In this document: positions 31,529-37,973 of the stretch, one piece after another
Layout: each line of letters begins with the position of its first letter
How positions within the stretch are numbered: position 1 is the stretch's first letter
Source: Ruminococcus sp.
GTDB lineage: Bacteria > Bacillota > Clostridia > Oscillospirales > Ruminococcaceae
Length of the DNA: 37,973 nucleotides
Assembly (NCBI GenBank): GCA_017470905.1
Contig: JAFUXL010000023.1
Coordinates: 1 to 37,973, forward strand
Direction: 5' to 3'
Translations under genes and position numbers: made by a program
Notes under the pieces: model-generated
Databases searched by the model: none
Told to the model about the DNA's origin: nothing
What the model saw: the letters and a program-made list of their open reading frames with translations, nothing else

Positions 31529-34027
31529 TTATTTCCTCCGTTTTCTCGTTAATTTTTCGATATACTGTTCGGACGAGCTTAATTTCTGTCTCGAAGTATA
31601 ATCATATGTGTGACTTATGCTGTAATATTTTTTCTTTTTGCCTCCGACCCTGCACATGAGGATATACGCAATGAGTATTGCAATACCTGCGGCGGAAATC
31701 ACAATTCCGATTTTAAGTCCGGGAGTTTCATAGCGAAATACTATTTCATTATCGCCTGCATCAGCCCTTACTGCCATAAAGCCGTATGACACCCTTTCAA
31801 TATCGACAGGCTGACCGTTTATTTCGGCTGACCATCCGTCGCTGTAGGGTACGCTGTAGAATACAAACTGCGGTTTTTCAAGGCTTATTTCGGAGACAAA
31901 TCCCTTTGAATTGTATGTGAATGAAGATGAGGCATTTTCCTGTTTTTCCTTGCAGAACATCTCGTATGATGTTCTCGTCATGGTCGAAAGAAGCGTTTCG
32001 GGGACTTCTTCAAGTATATCGCTGTATTTTTCAATCTGTTCGTCCGAAAGAACCAGTGCTTTCATAAGGATTTTTTCGCAGGTTCTTTCGGGAATATCCT
32101 CGGCTTTCTTCTCCGTTATATAGGTATCATATGCAAAGCCCATCGGAACATAGAGTTTATTCTCGTATATCTCGAAGTACTCGTTTTCGCCGACATATTC
32201 AAAGCCTGTGAGTTCCTTTGAGATATTCGCATAGTTCGGGTTTATATCCTCATCGGGGGAGTCACTCGGTATATAGTCATCGCCTATGCCCTGAAGATAC
32301 CATGTGTCTGACACTTTCTGCCTGTAGTAGTATTTAACGGAAAGCAGTCCCCTCAGTGTATAATGCGATATATCCGCCCTCGATGCAACATCTCTCTGTA
32401 TGCCGAGTGTGTTGTAGAAATTCATTATCGAGGGGTTTACAACGCTCTGGAATGCCCTCATATTCGGCAAGCCCCATATCATCGTATAGTTATCGCATTC
32501 GTTGGATATATCCACACGGAAGAAATTATCCTCCGATACTTCTTCGTAAACTCCGTCTCCGCCCTTTACGGCTGAATTTATATATCGTATTGCCTCGCTG
32601 CGGCTGTCCGCACCGTAGAGAATTGCCGTAAGGGTACACACAATGCAGGTAAAGACCGTTGCCCATACCGTTCCCGTACCCGTACAGCGGTTATTTTTCC
32701 TGTAGCTGAATATTATTCCTGCCGCCGCAAGGCTTGCCGCAGCAACTCCCAGACAGAGGAAGAAATAGAGATTGTCGCTTGCAAAGCTGAAATATTTCGC
32801 CCTGTCGTCCTCCCATTCGGGCAGACAGCCGGTTATTCCGTATGCAATGAGAAATACTGCATTTATTTTTATTGCCGGCATAACGTCCGCTTCTTCGTCA
32901 TCAAGCGTTCTCGCCGTCATCATGGCGAATATCAGTATCGGCATATAGAACCATCTTGCATAGTAATAACCGTTTCCGAGCTGGAAAAGGCTGTTGAGTA
33001 TCGGAATGAATGCGAATACGATGCAAATAAGCGAAAGCCTTGTCGCCCAGTGCTTTTTGTTTGTTCGCATGAACGTTATAACGCCTATCATCGAGAAAAG
33101 AGGGAAATATCCGCCGATAGATGCCCATTTTTCATAATCCGAACGGAAAAGATTGGGTCTTGCAGGTACGTCCACGGGCATGAAGAAGGACTGTATAATC
33201 CTCGGTATTACCGTGCTGTCGCTGTATATTACCATATCCTGTCCGTAGAGGTGTTCGTTAAGGCGGTAATTTCCCATTAAGAGCATGGCTGACGGAAGTA
33301 TCACAAATCCCGAAATCATAACTCCAGTGACCGCCTCAAGAGCAAGCCCCATGAATTTTTTCTGCGTGAGACGGAAATCGTCCGAAAGCGCACGGATAAA
33401 ATAATATATTATTAAGAATACACACTGTCCTGCAAAGAAATAATAATTCAACATCGCCATAAGTGCGACAATAAGGGCAAACCAGCCCTTTCTTCCGTTG
33501 TTGACGTTCTCCTCCATTGCTATGAGCATGAGGGGGAAAAGTGCCGTTACGTCCTGAAAATGATTGAAGAATATATTAAATATCTGAAAGCCCGAAAATG
33601 CATAAAGCAGTCCGCCGACAACTGCCATATTCTTGTTTCTGACAAACCGCCTTATATATGCATATGCCGTCATTGCCGCCATGCCGTGCTTTATCGAAAG
33701 TATCACGGGCATGGAAAATGTCACGAGCGAACGGGGCAACAGTACCGTCAGCCAGAAAAACGGACTGCATATCAGGTAGAACGAATACGATGTCAGCAAG
33801 TCCGAGCCTAAATCCGTAAGCCAGTTCCAGCCGAAGCTTCTGCTCCTTATCGCATCGTTGAGAAGATTATAAAACGGTATCTGCTGTGCGTTGTAATCAC
33901 CGTAGTAGATGAAATACCCCTTTTCCGCTGTCATAATGGGAATAAAGCATATCATCAGGGCTGAAAAGCCGAGCAGAAAAGCCGTAAGATATTTTTCACG
34001 ACCGTACCGTGAAATATTTTTTTTCAT
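31529..34027 (-). CDS. YfhO-family membrane protein
   Basis: An 832-residue integral membrane protein of the YfhO family (GT-C-like fold). It has about a dozen hydrophobic segments in residues 15-460, an early acidic loop with YYGDYNAQQIPFYN (the family's D-x-Q-P-F site), LLYAFSGFQIF, and a large extracytoplasmic beta-rich part (about 470-770), then a last helix near 785-805 and a basic tail. Such proteins are proposed to move sugars onto lipoteichoic acid or other surface polymers. It follows the zinc-ribbon membrane protein by 3 bp and precedes the Nudix gene by 1 bp. Confidence 0.88.
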   Translation of the reverse strand: MKKNISRYGREKYLTAFLLGFSALMICFIPIMTAEKGYFIYYGDYNAQQIPFYNLLNDAIRSRSFGWNWLTDLGSDLLTSYSFYLICSPFFWLTVLLPRSLVTFSMPVILSIKHGMAAMTAYAYIRRFVRNKNMAVVGGLLYAFSGFQIFNIFFNHFQDVTALFPLMLIAMEENVNNGRKGWFALIVALMAMLNYYFFAGQCVFLIIYYFIRALSDDFRLTQKKFMGLALEAVTGVMISGFVILPSAMLLMGNYRLNEHLYGQDMVIYSDSTVIPRIIQSFFMPVDVPARPNLFRSDYEKWASIGGYFPLFSMIGVITFMRTNKKHWATRLSLICIVFAFIPILNSLFQLGNGYYYARWFYMPILIFAMMTARTLDDEEADVMPAIKINAVFLIAYGITGCLPEWEDDRAKYFSFASDNLYFFLCLGVAAASLAAAGIIFSYRKNNRCTGTGTVWATVFTCIVCTLTAILYGADSRSEAIRYINSAVKGGDGVYEEVSEDNFFRVDISNECDNYTMIWGLPNMRAFQSVVNPSIMNFYNTLGIQRDVASRADISHYTLRGLLSVKYYYRQKVSDTWYLQGIGDDYIPSDSPDEDINPNYANISKELTGFEYVGENEYFEIYENKLYVPMGFAYDTYITEKKAEDIPERTCEKILMKALVLSDEQIEKYSDILEEVPETLLSTMTRTSYEMFCKEKQENASSSFTYNSKGFVSEISLEKPQFVFYSVPYSDGWSAEINGQPVDIERVSYGFMAVRADAGDNEIVFRYETPGLKIGIVISAAGIAILIAYILMCRVGGKKKKYYSISHTYDYTSRQKLSSSEQYIEKLTRKRRK

Positions 34028-34030
34028 ATA

Positions 34031-35176
34031 TTACCTCCCTGCCGCCGCAAGGGCTTTCTGTACTTCCCTTGTGCGCTTGTTTCTGACTCTGAAAAATCTT
34101 TTTATATTTTTTAATATAATCCCTGCCGCAATCTGGAATATCCCCGTTGCACACGCAAAAAGCGAAAAGGGAAAAAGCATTGTCGATGCAAGATAAAATA
34201 CAAGCTTCCCCGTATTCACATATGCTGCTGCCGAGCCGAAAACTGCCGCAAGTCCTGCCGCAAGCACGACTATTCCGCTCAGAAGAAAGATATTCCCGTA
34301 AAATCCGAGGATATATATACCCTTTCTGTCAACTATGACCGCTATCCATATGAAAAGGACTACAGTCAGAGCCGCAAGCACTCCGAGTGTTATATACTGA
34401 AAGAGATAGTTAAGTTTTGCGAAATTAAAGCCCGTCCTCACGCTCCATGAGGATATGAGGAGATTTGCGGCGGCTTCCTTTCGGTCAAGCTGTCTGCGTA
34501 TTGCGTTGTAGTCGCCTGTTTTCATGGAATAATCAAATGCCGACTGCAAGGCGGAGGAATTTCTCTGAAAAAATTCCACCATTTCATTTGTGGTTATGGT
34601 CGGCTCCGTACCCTTTCCGCTGATTATATAATCAACATAAAGCTCCGCCTTCTGCGAGGCAAAAGACAGGAAATCCGAATTTACAAGGAAATCCCGAAAC
34701 TGCGATTTGCTCATTTCCTCATCGTTTATATTTCCGAAATCAATGAAATCATATATATTATCCGAAAAGCTTTTTTCTCCTGCCATTGCGTCCGCAAGTA
34801 CAACGCTCTGCATATTCTTAACGGCATCTGATGCGGTTTTTCCCGAAACTCCGAGCTTTACGCAGAAACAAAGGCTAAGAAACGAAAAAAGCACAAAGGT
34901 TAGAAACATCACCCCGAAAGCCTCTGTTATTTTCAGCAGACCTGTTTTTTCCTCCTGAAGCTCGTCCTCATATATCGTATTCTCAAAAGATGCATCTGTA
35001 TTTTCTGTATTTTCTGCGGACGGCATATCCGTATCTGCGGAATTTTCCGCTGTATTTTCTTTGGTATCGGAAAGGGGTGGTTCGTATTTGCCGTGCGAAA
35101 CGGTATTTTCCGGTTGTTTTCCGCAGTTATTGCAGAAATTTCCGTCAATAAGGTTCCCACAATATTTACATTTCAT
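34031..35176 (-). CDS. Zinc-ribbon membrane protein, unknown function
   Basis: A 381-residue protein. The N-terminus is a zinc ribbon (MKCKYCGNLIDGNFCNNCG; Cys3, Cys6, Cys15, Cys18), followed by a long acidic Glu/Asn/Thr-rich stretch (20-80). A hydrophobic segment lies at about 88-112, then a soluble region to about 235. Three more membrane segments follow at about 240-265, 275-305 and 320-350, and a basic tail. The start at 35176 has CGGAGGAG before it and begins the ribbon; an upstream in-frame ATG at 35215 has no ribosome site and falls within the promoter region. It is the first gene of the operon with the YfhO-family gene. No specific family recognised. Confidence 0.78.
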   Translation of the reverse strand: MKCKYCGNLIDGNFCNNCGKQPENTVSHGKYEPPLSDTKENTAENSADTDMPSAENTENTDASFENTIYEDELQEEKTGLLKITEAFGVMFLTFVLFSFLSLCFCVKLGVSGKTASDAVKNMQSVVLADAMAGEKSFSDNIYDFIDFGNINDEEMSKSQFRDFLVNSDFLSFASQKAELYVDYIISGKGTEPTITTNEMVEFFQRNSSALQSAFDYSMKTGDYNAIRRQLDRKEAAANLLISSWSVRTGFNFAKLNYLFQYITLGVLAALTVVLFIWIAVIVDRKGIYILGFYGNIFLLSGIVVLAAGLAAVFGSAAAYVNTGKLVFYLASTMLFPFSLFACATGIFQIAAGIILKNIKRFFRVRNKRTREVQKALAAAGR

Positions 35177-35206
35177 GTTTTCTCCTCCGAAATTTTCTTT
35201 TTTCTC

Positions 35207-35235
35207 ATTATACAACAGAAAAATACATATGTCAA
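35207..35235 (-). promoter_or_regulatory. Consensus promoter of the zinc-ribbon/YfhO/Nudix operon
   Basis: Minus strand: -35 TTGACA at 35230-35235, 17-nt spacer, -10 TATAAT at 35207-35212, a perfect match. The leader is about 25 nt. Confidence 0.88.
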
Positions 35236-35284
35236 CTTGTTATTATATTAATCAAATAAAGATTTTCCCAAATTCATCACTTTA

Positions 35285-35321
35285 TACAAAAAAGCCGCTC
35301 CGCAAAAGCGGAACAGCTTTT
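35285..35321 (-). terminator. Terminator of the surface-protein gene
   Basis: In the transcript a 12-bp stem with two G-U pairs (aagctgttccgc/gcggagcggctt) and a TTTT loop is followed by TTTTTT. Confidence 0.85.
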
Positions 35322-35345
35322 TAAATTATTGAAAAATCAGTATGT

Positions 35346-36800
35346 TCAGTCTTTTTTCTTCTTTGTGATTACAGCAAATGCAAGTGCTGCTGCGCCTGTG
35401 CCTGCGGCTGCAAGCGGGAATGATACGCCCGTCTTGGGTGAGTCGCCCTTGTTTGCGGAAGATGTGCTTTCATTGCCTGTCTTGCCCTCTGTGCTTGCAG
35501 GTGCGGAATATGATTTTCCGTGAACGCCTGTGTAATCGGTGAGGTTGTAGTGAACTCCGCCGTTATACGGGTCTGTTGTATAATCGTAGAATTTCTTTTC
35601 GTCCTTGATGTTTGAGAGGTTTAAATCTGCATCGGAGCTGCCGAAAGAAACGGTTATATCTGCATCAATGCCATACTCATTGAAAGCTGCTTTTACCTCT
35701 TCTGCGTTTGTAAACTGCTGAGAAACACCATGGAGGAAAGAACCTGTTATTTTTCCTCCTGCCTTTTCGTTCTCGCTCATCATGAACCAATCGGCAGCTA
35801 TTTGATAAGGAACTTTGAACGAATAACCGTCAGTCAGCTGATACATAGCGTATGAGTGGACTTTGCTTGAATCTCCTGCTCCTTCGGCTTTCAATTCCTC
35901 AAGTATTGTATCACCGACAAGTCTTACACTAAGCTCTTCTTTTCCTATTTCAAAAATTCCCCCGACATCATCGCTGTATATTATAGGGAACGGATAACCG
36001 CTGGTTGTTGATGCAACCTTATGAACAGCATTGTCAGCCTTGCTGTACTGCCAGAGGTCATAGGTAATCCTTGAAGGATAATAGGACATTTCCTCCCATT
36101 CCGTAGGCAATGTTGATGTATCGGCAGTGTTTGTCACTGTAATGAGTTCAGGAATGCCGTCATTGCAGAAATCCTGAACAGTTGCGGCAAAGATACCGAG
36201 CATTTCAGTGTACACACGCACTTCTGTCCTGTTGTCATCGGAAAGATATGTCTGCTGCGGTTTGCCGCTTTCGGTTGTATCCGAAATTCCGCCCTCTGTA
36301 TTGGGAACAACGACATCATAGAGGAAATCGTTGTAAATTTTGTCATAATCTATATCCTTGTCGTCAAGCTGTGCCTTTCCGTTCTCGGACTCGGTATCTA
36401 CCGCATCATATATTTCGGTATCGAGATAGGGAATTGTTGTAGTTGTAGAGGTTTCCTCCTCTGCGGAAACGGCTGCCTTTGTAGCAACAGTAACAGTGGT
36501 TGCTGTTGTTTCTGTGCCGTATTCATCGAGCATCGAGTCAACGGCAACGGTGGTTTCGGTTTCTATGCTCTCATAAACAGCCTCTGTCGTTATTGCGTCA
36601 GCGGAAGCAGTATCTTCGGCAGGTGCTGCCTCTTCTGTGGGAACAGCATATTCCTCGGCAGGTGCGGCATATTCTTCAACGGGAGCGATATTCTCTGCGG
36701 CTTCGGCATCGTCAGCCTGTGCGCTGAGAGCCTGTCCGAAAGCGAGAGTACTTCCTGCTGTAACAGCTGCGAGAACAGCAATGGTCTTTTTAAATTTCAT
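35346..36800 (-). CDS. Secreted surface protein with sortase-like C-terminus
   Basis: A 484-residue exported protein I do not recognise. Signal peptide about 1-27. A low-complexity region rich in Glu, Ala and Thr follows (about 28-130), then a unique domain (about 140-435) containing FCNDGIPELITVT, YDLWQYSKADNAVHKV and MYQLTDGYSFKVPYQIAADW. The last 35 residues are SPKTG, a hydrophobic stretch and KKKKD, like an LPXTG-type signal with a changed motif. It is therefore probably attached to the wall by a sortase accepting (N/S)PKTG. The start at 36800 has GAAGGAGGAG upstream and begins the signal peptide. Single-gene unit. Confidence 0.8.
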   Translation of the reverse strand: MKFKKTIAVLAAVTAGSTLAFGQALSAQADDAEAAENIAPVEEYAAPAEEYAVPTEEAAPAEDTASADAITTEAVYESIETETTVAVDSMLDEYGTETTATTVTVATKAAVSAEEETSTTTTIPYLDTEIYDAVDTESENGKAQLDDKDIDYDKIYNDFLYDVVVPNTEGGISDTTESGKPQQTYLSDDNRTEVRVYTEMLGIFAATVQDFCNDGIPELITVTNTADTSTLPTEWEEMSYYPSRITYDLWQYSKADNAVHKVASTTSGYPFPIIYSDDVGGIFEIGKEELSVRLVGDTILEELKAEGAGDSSKVHSYAMYQLTDGYSFKVPYQIAADWFMMSENEKAGGKITGSFLHGVSQQFTNAEEVKAAFNEYGIDADITVSFGSSDADLNLSNIKDEKKFYDYTTDPYNGGVHYNLTDYTGVHGKSYSAPASTEGKTGNESTSSANKGDSPKTGVSFPLAAAGTGAAALAFAVITKKKKD

Positions 36801-36852
36801 CTCTTCTCCTCCTTCATACAAGTAAAAATATGGATAAAAAATCCACAAGCTT

Positions 36853-36881
36853 ATTATATCACTTACAGATAAAAATTTCAA
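36853..36881 (-). promoter_or_regulatory. Promoter of the surface-protein gene
   Basis: Minus strand: -35 TTGAAA at 36876-36881, 17-nt spacer, -10 TATAAT at 36853-36858. The leader is about 46 nt. The gap from 36882 to 37065 is AT-rich; it holds a degenerate copy of the GC palindrome near 37010-37025 and nothing else. Confidence 0.78.
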
Positions 36882-37065
36882 GCAGTTTGGATAAAATTTA
36901 CATTATATTAATTTTTTTGGCAACATCAACAAATATATTTGATTGCGCAGATTTTAAATTGTTTGTGATAATATGCAGAAAAAGTACAGTAAAAAACAGT
37001 GTTTTCCCCAGCCTGCGGCGGAGTAAACAAAGAAAAAATATAAAAATTTTATTTCCCCGGAAATA

Positions 37066-37100
37066 TCAAAAAGCGGCACGCCCGTATCGGGAAAGCCGCT
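37066..37100 (-). terminator. Terminator of mscL
   Basis: Nested hairpin in the transcript: agcggc/gccgct (37095-37100 with 37072-37077) encloses cccg-ata-cggg, then TTTTT. Confidence 0.75.
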
Positions 37101-37115
37101 CTTATGCAGATATTG

Positions 37116-37556
37116 TTATTTTTCTGATTTCTCTGTTCCTGCCTGTGCTTTGAGAAGGTCTCTTATCTCGGTGAGAAGGACTTCTTCCTTGGGGGGGTCG
37201 GCAGCCTTTTCTTCTTCTTCTTTCTTCTTGCCGATAGCCATTGCAGCATTTACGGCTTTAAGCAGAAGAAAGAGGATAAAGGCAATTATAAGGAAATTGA
37301 TTATTGCCGAAATAAATGAACCGTAATCGAAGGTTACTCCGTTTACCGTAAAAGAACCGCCGACAATCATCGGATTTCCTTCTTCATCATACTTTACACC
37401 GCCCGTAATAACGGCAATAAGCGGATTGATAAAGCTGTTTGTAAGTGCAGTTACGATATTCTGGAAAGCAGCACCGACGATAACACCGACTGCCATATCC
37501 ATTACATTGCCTTTAAGCGCAAATTCCTTAAATTCCTGTAATAACTTCTTGAACAT
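37116..37556 (-). CDS. mscL: Large-conductance mechanosensitive channel
   Basis: A 146-residue MscL that opens under membrane tension and releases solutes during osmotic downshock. The N-terminal amphipathic helix FKKLLQEFKEFALKGNVMDM leads into TM1 (AVGVIVGAAFQNIV). A periplasmic loop includes SFTVNGVTFDYG, then TM2 (FISAIINFLIIAFILFLLLKAVN) and a charged cytoplasmic helix with LLTEIRDLLKAQ. The ATG at 37556 fits the family start but has no clear ribosome site; an in-frame ATG at 37595 has AGGA 11-12 bases upstream and would add 13 residues. Confidence 0.93.
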   Translation of the reverse strand: MFKKLLQEFKEFALKGNVMDMAVGVIVGAAFQNIVTALTNSFINPLIAVITGGVKYDEEGNPMIVGGSFTVNGVTFDYGSFISAIINFLIIAFILFLLLKAVNAAMAIGKKKEEEEKAADPPKEEVLLTEIRDLLKAQAGTEKSEK

Positions 37557-37630
37557 AAATTTTCTGCTACTCAAAATATGGACAAGTATACCCATATTGA
37601 GAAAATTCCTGATTCAACCTGTATGCTTTT

Positions 37631-37740
37631 GACAGTAACAAGTCACTGTCTACTCACAAGTTCGTGTACAGTCCACAGGCGTAAATTCCCGTATAGCCCA
37701 CGGTACATATTTACAGTTGCGTTTCAGTGCATACTGTAAA
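37631..37740 (-). other. Spacer with two inverted repeats upstream of mscL
   Basis: Hairpin gacagtga/ttactgtc (37631-37650, 8 bp with one G-U) and inverted repeat tttacagt/actgtaaa (37710-37717 with 37733-37740). There is no T-run and no good reading frame with a start codon. It could be an RNA leader or a gene remnant. Confidence 0.35.
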
Positions 37741-37787
37741 TTTTCTCTGGTAGCTTTCTCCTTTCATAATAATAAAATAAATTTCAG

Positions 37788-37973
37788 TTACATTACCATT
37801 GACCAACTGCACCCACAGGGTACTGTCCCCTCGTTATGCCGTAATATTTCAGCCGGCAAGGGCTTTATTTCCGCAGTTCCGCCTGCTGTAAAGTCAGCAC
37901 GAACTATACCATGGCTGTCATAAATTCTGGTATCTTCGGACATAAATTCTGTCACATTATCCGCTTGTGTCAA
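37788..37973 (-). CDS. C-terminal part of an unknown protein (cut by right edge)
   Basis: An open frame of 61 codons runs from the window edge to a TGA/TAA-type stop at 37788. It reads NVTEFMSEDTRIYDSHGIV and ends GTVPCGCSWSMVM. I do not recognise it, and its start lies outside the window. It is on the same strand as mscL, 231 bp upstream of it. It may be the end of a real gene or a chance frame. Confidence 0.35.
   Translation of the reverse strand: MTQADNVTEFMSEDTRIYDSHGIVRADFTAGGTAEIKPLPAEILRHNEGTVPCGCSWSMVM

Overview
The window looks like chromosomal DNA from a cellulosome-producing gut or rumen Oscillospiraceae bacterium close to Ruminococcus flavefaciens. The evidence is a scaffoldin cluster in the order scaC-scaA-scaB at the left edge, which is the order known from R. 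flavefaciens. There are also four further dockerin-bearing proteins, a mosaic of short operons with strong AGGAGG-type ribosome binding sites, and a firmicute gene set (SpoIVB, HPr with His15/Ser46, NfnAB, LysR). The species cannot be fixed from the sequence alone. No tRNA, rRNA, IS element, prophage or CRISPR array was seen.

Layout. 1-5403 (minus strand): scaB (cut by the left edge), scaA and scaC, behind a TTTACT-17-TATAAT promoter and a structured leader of about 213 nt. 5531-8576 (minus): a CapA-family lipoprotein with its own promoter, then gtrA-like and dus genes in an overlapping pair. 8768-11607 (plus): a large secreted pectate lyase with a CBM6-like module and a C-terminal dockerin of the same type as ScaC's. 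11638-13807: a small membrane protein, spoIVB (plus) and ptsH/HPr (minus). 13808-14410: a 600-bp gap with two consecutive plus-strand terminators but no plus-strand gene to serve. 14411-16006 (minus): rimM-trmD, whose leader carries three 96-bp tandem stem-loop repeats. 16069-19397 (plus): a glutaredoxin-like protein and two paralogous lipoproteins. 19396-21706 (minus): nfnA-nfnB.

21758-30786 (minus): reading in the transcription direction, an alpha/beta hydrolase, a membrane-anchored MurF-like ligase, D-Ala-D-Ala ligase, a double-dockerin protein, a hexapeptide acetyltransferase, a dockerin-CAP protein, a dockerin-Ig-like protein, a LysR regulator and two small paralogous membrane proteins. 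30958-35235 (minus): zinc-ribbon membrane protein, YfhO-family protein and Nudix hydrolase. 35285-36881 (minus): a surface protein with a sortase-like C-terminus. 37066-37973 (minus): mscL, a structured spacer and a partial unknown reading frame.

How the genes fit together. ScaB is expected to carry ScaA through its later cohesins. ScaA would carry enzymes and the adaptor ScaC through its cohesin-like modules. The pectate lyase dockerin closely resembles the ScaC dockerin, so both probably dock at the same sites. The other three dockerin proteins (23.3-26.8 kb) have a clearly different dockerin type and no recognisable carbohydrate-active domain, which suggests a second docking specificity for non-enzymatic cargo. 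Ddl makes the D-Ala-D-Ala that MurF uses, so their adjacency is functional.

The most novel signal is a family of long stem-loops. There are five copies: three in tandem before rimM, one before ddl, one before the second lipoprotein. All have the same orientation relative to the downstream gene, and their stem arms differ by compensating changes.
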